Shown: positions 9,833 to 17,238 of the stretch, in pieces
How positions within the stretch are numbered: the stretch's first letter is position 1
Layout of the letters: every line of letters begins with the position of its first letter
NCBI RefSeq assembly: GCF_003633615.1
Contig: NZ_RBKU01000001.1
Span: 1,426,001-1,490,000, forward strand
Length of the DNA: 64,000 nt
Direction of reading: 5' to 3'
Source: Mucilaginibacter gracilis
GTDB taxonomy: Bacteria > Bacteroidota > Bacteroidia > Sphingobacteriales > Sphingobacteriaceae
Made by a program: the position numbers and the translations under genes
The notes under the pieces: model-generated
Told to the model about the DNA's origin: nothing
Seen by the model: the letters and a program-made list of their open reading frames with translations, nothing else
Databases searched by the model: none

Positions 9833-10516
9833 ATGACGATATTATTAGTTGAAGACGAACCCAATATTGTATCGGTTATTAAACGAGGCCTTGATGCCGA
9901 AGGATACAGCATAAGTGTTGCCATTGATGGCCTAACGGCCCTGCAAATGATTGCCGACCATAACTTTAACCTCGTTATAATGGATATTATGTTGCCTGGC
10001 ATGAATGGCATACAGCTTTGCAACCATATAAGAGAACACAATAATCAATTACCCATATTGATGCTTACCGCATTAGATTCGACAGAAAATATTGTGACCG
10101 GCCTTAACAGCGGGGCCGATGACTACATGGTTAAGCCTTTTAAAATGGCCGAACTAGCGGCCCGCATAAAAACCCTTTTGCGAAGAGCGGGTAACAACCC
10201 ACAAACTTTAAAAAACCTGTACAGAATAGGCGAAGTGGAACTGGATGCCGATGCCAAAATTGCCACACTTAAAAACGAGCCACTAAATTTAACCGCTACC
10301 GAATACCGGTTGCTGGAGTATTTTATAAAAAACCAGCGCAAAGTACTATCGCGTATACAATTGCTGGAGAGCGTTTGGGATATTGATTTTAACCTGGGCA
10401 CTAACGTGGTTGACGTATATATTAATTACCTGCGGAAAAAGCTCGATAAAAAAAATTCCACCAAATATATTCAAACCGTTTTTGGGATGGGTTATATGAT
10501 GAAACAGGGCGATTAA
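9833..10516 (+). CDS. OmpR-family response regulator
   Basis: 227 residues. The receiver domain (1-118) has the acidic pocket ED at 7-8, phospho-acceptor D51 (VIMDIMLPG), T79 region (LMLTALDS) and K104-type lysine (MVKPF). The C-terminal winged helix (LTATEYRLLEYFIKNQRKVLSR, VYINYLRKKLD, GMGYMM) is OmpR/PhoB type, closest in style to CusR/RprY regulators of metal or envelope stress. The kinase gene starts 2 nt after its stop. Target genes unknown; the two downstream genes are candidates. Confidence 0.93.
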   Translation: MTILLVEDEPNIVSVIKRGLDAEGYSISVAIDGLTALQMIADHNFNLVIMDIMLPGMNGIQLCNHIREHNNQLPILMLTALDSTENIVTGLNSGADDYMVKPFKMAELAARIKTLLRRAGNNPQTLKNLYRIGEVELDADAKIATLKNEPLNLTATEYRLLEYFIKNQRKVLSRIQLLESVWDIDFNLGTNVVDVYINYLRKKLDKKNSTKYIQTVFGMGYMMKQGD

Positions 10517-10518
10517 AA

Positions 10519-11871
10519 ATGAAAATACAGGCCAAAATAACTTTACTTTTCTTAGCCATATCAACCGGAATTTTACTGTTGCTTAATGCTTTTATTTTAT
10601 ACTTTGAATACAAGTTTAACTACCAGGATTTTTATAGGCGTTTAGAAGCACGGGTAAACCTTACCGCGCAGATACATCTTTTTCCGGGCGAAGAGAGCCG
10701 GGCCTATCAACAGGTGCGTAATAAATATATTGAAAAGCTTGACAATGAAAAAGAACTCATATTTAAAGCCGATACACTAGGCCGGTTTATAAATAGCACG
10801 GTACCGGCCGATTTTTTTAACACCATCATAGGCAATGGAGCCGATACGCATAAAGAAGGGAACCAATTTTATGCCGGTAAGCTGGTAAACCATGGTACCG
10901 GAAAGTTTATTGTAATAGTATCGGCAACCAACCCTTACGGGCTGCGCGAAATAGACGAACTGCAAAAAATATTACTGATTGGTTTTTTAGGATCGGTGGT
11001 GGTGGTTTTTTTTGCGGGCAAAGTGTTTTCGCACTATACATTTATACCCGTAAGCAACCTTACCGAGAAAGTAAAAAGCATTACATCAAACAATTTGCAC
11101 ATGCGGCTTGAGCCCAGAGGGAAGGATGAAATAGCAGAGCTATCGCACACCTTTAACGACATGCTTAACCGGCTTGAAACTGCTTTTGAAACACAAAATA
11201 ATTTTGTTAGCAATGCCTCGCACGAGTTACGCACCCCGTTAACCATTATTAACAGCGAAATTGAAATTGCCCTAAACAATTACCCCGCCGGTAAGCAGGG
11301 GCAACAGTTTTTAAATACGCTACAAGGCGAAACAAATAAATTAACGCAAATACTTAACAGCCTTTTGCTGCTGGCACAATCGGGCTATGACGGCAAAAAA
11401 CAAAACTGGCAAAACATACGTGTTGACGAGCTTTTATGGCAGTCAGTAGCTTCTATAAAAAAAATTCATCCCGAAAGCAATATAGAGGTTGATGTAAGCC
11501 AGCTGCCTGATAATGAAGGAGCCTTAATTACACAGGGCAACAGTAACCTGCTTAACCTGGCCATAAGCAACATTATTAGCAACTCGTGCAAGTATTCGCA
11601 AAATAAACTGGTTGTGGTTAAGTTAAGCGTGCAAAATAAAAAAATCATTATATCAGTTACCGATAAGGGAATAGGTATCCCCAAGGATGATATGCAGCAT
11701 ATTTTCGAACCTTTTTTTAGGGCATCAAACACGAGCGATTATAATGGGCATGGTGTAGGCCTGCCATTGGCACTCAATATAGTACGCCTGCACAAAGGCA
11801 GCATAGGTATACGGTCGGAGGTAAATACCGGTACCGAAATGCAAATATTTTTACCATCGGCTGAGGCCTGA
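10519..11871 (+). CDS. HAMP-domain sensor histidine kinase
   Basis: 450 residues. Membrane helices at about 8-29 and 151-170 enclose a periplasmic sensor of some 120 residues. Then comes HAMP (FIPVSNLTEKVKSIT...), HisKA with H235 in NASHELRTPLT, and the HATPase with N box (ISNSCKYS), DKGIGIP, FEPFFRAS and GHGVGLPLAL. It forms a pair with the preceding regulator. The sensor domain is not recognised, so the stimulus is unknown. Confidence 0.93.
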   Translation: MKIQAKITLLFLAISTGILLLLNAFILYFEYKFNYQDFYRRLEARVNLTAQIHLFPGEESRAYQQVRNKYIEKLDNEKELIFKADTLGRFINSTVPADFFNTIIGNGADTHKEGNQFYAGKLVNHGTGKFIVIVSATNPYGLREIDELQKILLIGFLGSVVVVFFAGKVFSHYTFIPVSNLTEKVKSITSNNLHMRLEPRGKDEIAELSHTFNDMLNRLETAFETQNNFVSNASHELRTPLTIINSEIEIALNNYPAGKQGQQFLNTLQGETNKLTQILNSLLLLAQSGYDGKKQNWQNIRVDELLWQSVASIKKIHPESNIEVDVSQLPDNEGALITQGNSNLLNLAISNIISNSCKYSQNKLVVVKLSVQNKKIIISVTDKGIGIPKDDMQHIFEPFFRASNTSDYNGHGVGLPLALNIVRLHKGSIGIRSEVNTGTEMQIFLPSAEA

Positions 11872-11967
11872 TATTCTAATCAATTTCTAATAACTCTCTT
11901 ATCAGTTGTTAATTACCGTGCGCTAACATTGCATTAAACAATATTAGTTAACTAAATAATTACAACC

Positions 11968-12465
11968 ATGACAACTATCCTAATCCCTACAGACTTTAAA
12001 GCACAAACCCTTAACTGTGTTCCCGAATTATTAAAAAAGGTTTATCCGGAAAGACTCAACATTATATTGGTACACCTATTGGATATTACCTACTCGGAAC
12101 AAGAACTACTGATGCTGGCAAGGCGATCGTCTGAATACCGCCATATACCCGGCGAGTTTTACGCAGCATGCGCCAGGTTAAAAAAATTATATCCCGAAAG
12201 GATAGACAATTTTAGAATTGAATTTTTTTATGGAAGCACGGTGGCCTTGTTTAATAATCTTTTAGAAGCAAACAGTATTGATGTTGTGGTTAAATTGAAT
12301 GATTACCATTACGACCAGCTTACACAAAACAGCATTGACCCAACTGCACTTATAGCCCGCTGCAACAAGCCTGTAGTACAACTTGACTGTAAAACCGCTG
12401 TTGACTATGACTTGCCCAAGGTAGAAAAAAACCAAAAAAACCCATTAACACCAAACGCAGTTTAA
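11968..12465 (+). CDS. small protein resembling a universal stress protein fold
   Basis: 165 residues, no signal peptide. It starts TTILIPTDFKAQTLNCV, like the first strand of universal stress proteins (ILIPTDF), and includes IILVHLLD and later IDVVVKLND and ARCNKPVVQL, which also follow that fold. The ATP-binding G-x2-G-x9-GS motif is not visible, so it would be a degenerate or non-nucleotide version. It lies 96 nt after the kinase gene and 18 nt before the bestrophin-like gene, and may be co-transcribed with it. Function unknown. Confidence 0.55.
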   Translation: MTTILIPTDFKAQTLNCVPELLKKVYPERLNIILVHLLDITYSEQELLMLARRSSEYRHIPGEFYAACARLKKLYPERIDNFRIEFFYGSTVALFNNLLEANSIDVVVKLNDYHYDQLTQNSIDPTALIARCNKPVVQLDCKTAVDYDLPKVEKNQKNPLTPNAV

Positions 12466-12483
12466 CGTTAAAAAACAAGGTTT

Positions 12484-13416
12484 ATGTTACTTAAAAAGAA
12501 TATTCCTATCAGCTATGTTTTTGGCAAAATAAAGTTAGAAATGACGCTACTGGCTATATACTCAACAGCGGTATATGTAGCTCACACGTATTTTAATTTT
12601 CCGGGCGTATCTATCCCCATTGCCATACCGAGTATTTTGGGAACCATTATTTCGCTACTGCTTGCTTTCCGTTCAAACCAGGCTTATGATAGGTGGTGGG
12701 AAGCCAGAACATTATGGGGAGCCATAGTAAATGATTCCCGGACATTTGCTCGGCAAGTATTTGCATTTGTTGATAACTCGTACAACGATGCCGACAAGCG
12801 CATGATGAAAGAGCGCATTATTAAACGGCAAATGGCCTGGTGTCAAAGCTTAAGCAAGCACCTACGTGGCCACAATGCCCGCCCGGCACTGGATAAGTAT
12901 ATATCCGAAGAGGAAAGGAGGGCCATCGCCCACATAGACCACGTTCCGTTAGCACTATTGGAACAACACGGATCCGATCTTCGTTTACTGCTTCGTTTAA
13001 ATTGGATAAACGAATATCAGCAGGTAGCCATGGACGAAACATTAACCCGCTTTTCTAATTCAATGGGTGGCTGCGAGCGGATAAAAAACACGGTTTTCCC
13101 GGTAACGTACAGCTTTTACATTCACATATTGGTACTACTGTTTGTAATGATGTTACCGTTTGGGCTTATTGAATTATTCGGTGTGTTTCAAATACCTTTG
13201 GTTGTGGCTATATCTTCATCGTTTTTTTTGATAGAAAAGATGGCCATTCACCTGCAAGATCCTTTTGAAAACAAACCAACCGATACCCCAACAACAACAA
13301 TAAGCAACAAAATTGAGCACGATTTGCAGCAGTTACTTAACGAAGATGTTCCGCAGGCAAGGGATAAAGAGAATACCACTGTTGGAACCAAGGGAACGAT
13401 GTACTACGTTTTATAA
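12484..13416 (+). CDS. bestrophin/RFP-TM family membrane channel
   Basis: 310 residues. The N-terminal half has two helices (about 20-38 and 42-62) followed by FRSNQAYDRWWEARTLWG, the signature of the bestrophin (UPF0187) family. Two more helices at about 210-255 complete the four-helix plan and DPFENKPTDTP is the conserved polar end. Bacterial members form pentameric ion channels. It follows the USP-like gene by 18 nt and ends at a strong hairpin. The last 40 residues are polar and family-poor. Confidence 0.85.
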   Translation: MLLKKNIPISYVFGKIKLEMTLLAIYSTAVYVAHTYFNFPGVSIPIAIPSILGTIISLLLAFRSNQAYDRWWEARTLWGAIVNDSRTFARQVFAFVDNSYNDADKRMMKERIIKRQMAWCQSLSKHLRGHNARPALDKYISEEERRAIAHIDHVPLALLEQHGSDLRLLLRLNWINEYQQVAMDETLTRFSNSMGGCERIKNTVFPVTYSFYIHILVLLFVMMLPFGLIELFGVFQIPLVVAISSSFFLIEKMAIHLQDPFENKPTDTPTTTISNKIEHDLQQLLNEDVPQARDKENTTVGTKGTMYYVL

Positions 13417-13451
13417 TATTCATACGCTGGTTTTCTTTTTTTATATTCCTT

Positions 13452-13495
13452 TATAAACTCAAACAGCCGGTTTTTACCGGCTGTTTGAGTTTATA
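13452..13495 (+). terminator. hairpin after bestrophin-like gene
   Basis: A perfect inverted repeat with 19-bp arms and loop TTTTTA; the left arm reads TATAAACTCAAACAGCCGG. It lies 36 nt after the stop. There is no long T-tract, but the length and the position make it the likely operon end. Confidence 0.75.
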
Positions 13496-13611
13496 GATAA
13501 TGATGATAACAATCCTTAACAAGTTCCTAACGGTGTTCTATATTTATTCTGTTCCTTAACTTAATCACATTGCCATTAGCTTCATTTATCAAGCCCAGTA
13601 TAGCGATCAAC

Positions 13612-13646
13612 AAAAAAACGCCCGGCAGTTTAACCTACCGGGCGTT
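13612..13646 (-). terminator. intrinsic terminator of the Do-type protease gene
   Basis: Arms AACGCCCGG (13617-13625) and CCGGGCGTT (13638-13646), followed on the minus strand by seven T residues. It lies about 20 nt after the protease stop codon. Confidence 0.85.
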
Positions 13647-13665
13647 AAAAACATACTAATCAATA

Positions 13666-15198
13666 TTATCTAACTGTATAAACATTATTAAAGGCTGCGC
13701 CTTGAGGGTCTATGCCAGATATTTTGAGGTTACCGTTTTTTAGGTTGGTAAGTGCCTTGTCAATATCGGCTGGAGCGTTAATTGGCATACTGTTGATGCT
13801 GGTAATTACCGAGCCTACTTCAATACCCAGGTCGTCAAACATTTTACCGGGGCGCACATTGGTTACTGCAACACCCGATTTTAAGCCGTATTTAGCTTTC
13901 TGATTATCGGTTAAAGCCTGGAAACCTGCGCCTAATTTGTTGTATAGTTCTTCGGCAGATTTGCTAACAGCCGCGGTGCGTGTTTCGGCAGTTTCAGCCT
14001 TTAAGGTTACCGAGAAAGTCTTTTCGGCACCACCACGTATTACAGTAAGGTTAATTTTATCGCCCGGTTGCAAGCGGCCAACGGTTTCTTGTAAGTCGGA
14101 AGACTCGGTAACGGTACGTCCGTTTACTTTTGATATGATATCGCCTTTATGTAAACCGGCTGCTTCGGCTGCGCCACCTGCTACCAGGTCGTTAACGTAT
14201 AAACCAACGGTACGGTCAATACCTAATTGTTGTGCAGCATCCGGGTTTAACTCGGTAAAGCTAACACCCACTAAGCCACGTTTTACCGAACCATATTTTT
14301 GAATATCATTCAATACCTTTTTAGCCAGGTTAACCGGGATGGCAAAACCATACCCTTCGTATGAGCCTGTTTGCGACGCTATTGCGGCGTTAATACCTAT
14401 TAACTCGCCTTTTGTATTTACCAATGCACCACCACTGTTGCCCGGGTTAATGGCGGCATCGGTTTGGATGAACGACTCGATAGCCTTATTTAACTTAGGC
14501 GCACTTTGTTGTAAACGGGTGCGGCCAAAAGGGTTATTCTCTTCCTCATCACCATGACCGATGATGTTGATATTACGGCCCTTAGCACTAATAATACCCG
14601 CAGTTACTGTTGAAGTTAAATTAAACGGATTACCTACCGCCAATACCCACTCGCCAACACGGGCATCGTCCGAGTTGCCTAATTTTACTATTGGCATATT
14701 GGTTGCACTTATTTTAAGCAAAGCCAAATCGGTATTAGGGTCGGTACCTATAACCTTAGCCTGGAAAACCCGCTTGTCGTTAGTGGTGATCTCAATTTTA
14801 TCAGCTTTTTCAACAACGTGGTTGTTGGTTACAATATAACCATCCGGCGAAATAATTACCCCCGAGCCGGATGCCTTTTGAACGCCTTGCGGGCGCACGC
14901 GCTGGCCAAACATCTGGCCAAACATTTGCTCCATCTCGTCCTGGCTGCCGCCGCTTGTTGCTGCATAAGTAGTACGGATGTAAACTACTGCCGGGGTTAC
15001 TGCTGCCGCTGCTTCGGTAAAATCAACATTCCCGGTTGACGAAATTACGGGTTGCTCCCTGTTGCTTGCGAAATAAACTTTTTGGCGATCTTCGAACGAC
15101 AGGTTACCGTCTCTATTGTTCTCAATTACCTTATAAGCGCCTATCGCCATAGCGCCACCTAAAAAGGCAGTTAAAACTGTTAAACCAAATTTTTTCAT
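13666..15198 (-). CDS. Do/DegQ-family periplasmic serine protease
   Basis: 510 residues with an N-terminal membrane anchor or signal (residues 5-22). The trypsin-like triad is complete: H127 (TNNHVVE), D157 (NTDLAL) and S255 (NPGNSGGA). Two PDZ domains follow (about 290-390 and 420-505). These proteases and chaperones remove misfolded envelope proteins. A Met/Gly-rich loop, MEQMFGQMFGQRVRPQG, lies before the protease domain as in DegP LA loops. A promoter with both boxes lies just upstream and a terminator downstream, so it is a single-gene unit. Confidence 0.93.
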   Translation of the reverse strand: MKKFGLTVLTAFLGGAMAIGAYKVIENNRDGNLSFEDRQKVYFASNREQPVISSTGNVDFTEAAAAVTPAVVYIRTTYAATSGGSQDEMEQMFGQMFGQRVRPQGVQKASGSGVIISPDGYIVTNNHVVEKADKIEITTNDKRVFQAKVIGTDPNTDLALLKISATNMPIVKLGNSDDARVGEWVLAVGNPFNLTSTVTAGIISAKGRNINIIGHGDEEENNPFGRTRLQQSAPKLNKAIESFIQTDAAINPGNSGGALVNTKGELIGINAAIASQTGSYEGYGFAIPVNLAKKVLNDIQKYGSVKRGLVGVSFTELNPDAAQQLGIDRTVGLYVNDLVAGGAAEAAGLHKGDIISKVNGRTVTESSDLQETVGRLQPGDKINLTVIRGGAEKTFSVTLKAETAETRTAAVSKSAEELYNKLGAGFQALTDNQKAKYGLKSGVAVTNVRPGKMFDDLGIEVGSVITSINSMPINAPADIDKALTNLKNGNLKISGIDPQGAAFNNVYTVR

Positions 15199-15226
15199 AG
15201 CTTTTTCTTTTTCACTTTTCTTATTT

Positions 15227-15258
15227 CAAATTTAATACCATATATACTATTACGTCAA
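15227..15258 (-). promoter_or_regulatory. promoter of the Do-type protease
   Basis: Minus strand: TTG (plus 15256-15258), 21 nt, then TAAATTTG (plus 15227-15234), matching the Bacteroidota consensus. The box ends 28 nt before the ATG. Confidence 0.6.
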
Positions 15259-15366
15259 TACTTAATAACAGTATATTGTGTTAAAAAATGTTAAACATTT
15301 TAACATCATAAATTTAGCATGTTTTATTATCACAAACTAATGATATAAAACATGCCCTTTAATGAA

Positions 15367-15374
15367 TATTTTTG
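15367..15374 (+). promoter_or_regulatory. candidate -7 box for dapF
   Basis: TATTTTTG matches TAnnTTTG and lies 21 nt before the GTG start. No clear TTG is seen at the expected distance upstream. Confidence 0.4.
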
Positions 15375-15395
15375 TGACAACTTTATTTAAAAATA

Positions 15396-16181
15396 GTGAA
15401 TATTAAGTTTTATAAGTACCAGGGAGCCGGCAACGATTTTGTGTTGGTTGATAACCGGAAAAATGTTGTAGATCACCAAAATCCGGCTTTAATTGCTCAA
15501 ATATGCAACAGGCGCTTTGGCGTTGGCGGCGATGGAATGATGTTTTTGCAAGATAAGCAAGGCTACGATTTTGAGATGGTTTACTATAATGCCGATGGGC
15601 AGCCAAGCAGCATGTGCGGCAACGGTGGCCGCTGTATAGTTGCCTTTGCCAAATACCTGGGCGTAATTGAAACCGAAACTGAATTTTTGGCGGTGGACGG
15701 CCCACACTATGCCAAAATTTCCGCAGAGGGCGACTGGGTTAGTTTGCAAATGATTGATGTTGACACGATAAACAGCGACGGCGAAGCTTATGTACTAAAC
15801 ACCGGTTCGCCGCATTATGTACTACAGGTAGACGATTTGAAAAGTAAAGATGTTTACCACGACGGGCGCGCCATACGCAACAACGCAACTTACAGCGAAA
15901 AAGGTATTAACATCAATTTTATTGAGCCTTTAAACGATGGCTATTTTGTACGAACCTTTGAGCGCGGCGTGGAGGACGAAACCTTTGCCTGTGGTACCGG
16001 CGTAACGGCAGTTGCTTTAGCAATGGCGCAACACCATAACCAAACCGGACATGTTACTACCCCCATTAAGGTTTTGGGTGGTGATTTGAATATCCGTTTT
16101 GATTACGATGGGAAACGATTTACCAATATATTTTTGGAGGGCCCGGCGAAGTTGGTGTTTGAGGGTTGTTTAGATGTGTGA
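15396..16181 (+). CDS. dapF: diaminopimelate epimerase
   Basis: 261 residues, GTG start. Both catalytic cysteines are present: C74 in MCGNGGRC and C199 in ETFACGTG; GAGNDFVLVDN and GSPHYVL are other conserved blocks. It interconverts LL- and meso-diaminopimelate for lysine and peptidoglycan synthesis in the cytoplasm. Divergent from the protease gene. The GTG is preferred because the family begins within a few residues of KFYKYQGAGND and a -7 box lies just upstream. Confidence 0.96.
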   Translation: MNIKFYKYQGAGNDFVLVDNRKNVVDHQNPALIAQICNRRFGVGGDGMMFLQDKQGYDFEMVYYNADGQPSSMCGNGGRCIVAFAKYLGVIETETEFLAVDGPHYAKISAEGDWVSLQMIDVDTINSDGEAYVLNTGSPHYVLQVDDLKSKDVYHDGRAIRNNATYSEKGININFIEPLNDGYFVRTFERGVEDETFACGTGVTAVALAMAQHHNQTGHVTTPIKVLGGDLNIRFDYDGKRFTNIFLEGPAKLVFEGCLDV

Positions 16182-16372
16182 GAACGGAATGCTGATGACA
16201 GATCCTAAAAAAAACATAGCCGCAAACACGGGTTTTAATGCTGTTCTGTGAGCTTTTCACCAAAGCGAAATTGAGCCTTAAAACAAAACACCGCGAAGTT
16301 ATATTATCGATATTTGGATAACTAAAATAACAAGTTATACCTATAGCTGTTATACGGGTAAGCATTAAAAGC

Positions 16373-17053
16373 ATGAACCAAAGCAGCAGTACAAAAATAA
16401 GGGTAATAGTAACAGGAGCAACCGGCATGGTTGGCGAAGGTGTTTTGCACGAGTGCCTTAATCATCCTCAGGTTGAAGCGGTATTGATTGTGAACCGCAA
16501 ACCATCGGGCTTTAGCCACGCCAAACTGACTGAGGTTATTCATAACGATTTTTTTGACCTCACTGCTATTGAACAGCAATTGGTGGGATATAATGCCTGC
16601 TATTTTTGTTTAGGTGTTTCGTCGGTAGGGATGAAGGAGCCGGAGTATACCACAGTGACTTACGACCTGACGCTGAACTTTGCAAAAACTCTGAGCCGCC
16701 TAAATAGCGATATGACTTTTACTTACGTATCCGGAGCGCATACCGATAGCACCGAAAAAGGCAGCAGTATGTGGGCCCGCGTTAAGGGTAAAACCGAGAA
16801 CCACCTGGCCAGGCTACCTTTTAAACAGGAGTTTAATTTTAGGCCAGGCTTAATGAAGGCCGCGCCCGATGCCCAAAAAACACCGAAACTTTATAAGTAT
16901 TTAGAGTGGCTGTATCCTTTTTTACATTTGTTGTTTCCCAACTCATCATGCTTATTATCCGAAGTTGGCCAGGCCATGATTAATGTTACCCTGCATGGCT
17001 TTGATAAAAACATTTTAGAGGTGAGTGATATTGTGGCTGTAGCGCATAATTGA
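16373..17053 (+). CDS. NAD(P)-binding epimerase/dehydratase-like protein
   Basis: 226 residues. The N-terminal Rossmann motif VTGATGMVGEG marks the NAD(P)-binding fold; LIVNRKPSG follows the second strand. There is no clear YxxxK catalytic pair, as in the atypical SDR subgroup related to HTATIP2/oxidoreductase-like proteins. FTYVSGAHTDSTEKG is the strand-5 region. It lies 191 nt after dapF and is probably separate. Substrate unknown. Confidence 0.75.
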   Translation: MNQSSSTKIRVIVTGATGMVGEGVLHECLNHPQVEAVLIVNRKPSGFSHAKLTEVIHNDFFDLTAIEQQLVGYNACYFCLGVSSVGMKEPEYTTVTYDLTLNFAKTLSRLNSDMTFTYVSGAHTDSTEKGSSMWARVKGKTENHLARLPFKQEFNFRPGLMKAAPDAQKTPKLYKYLEWLYPFLHLLFPNSSCLLSEVGQAMINVTLHGFDKNILEVSDIVAVAHN

Positions 17054-17238
17054 GAATTAACTTAAACAAGTTGCACCTTTCGCTGCGTGGCTATATTCAA
17101 TGTTTTAATAACAACCCAAATACTATGTTAACAACTGTAGTTAATAATTATTTAGCGCCAAATGCTTTTGATTGCTAAATATTCTGTTTACGTTTGAATT
17201 TTTTGTTGATGTAGCTTGCACAAATTTTTTATACAAGC

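Noticed and set aside
13937..14302. 121-residue open frame opposite the Do-type protease
   Set aside because: It lies wholly antisense to an obvious gene, has no family features, and reflects codon bias of the true strand.
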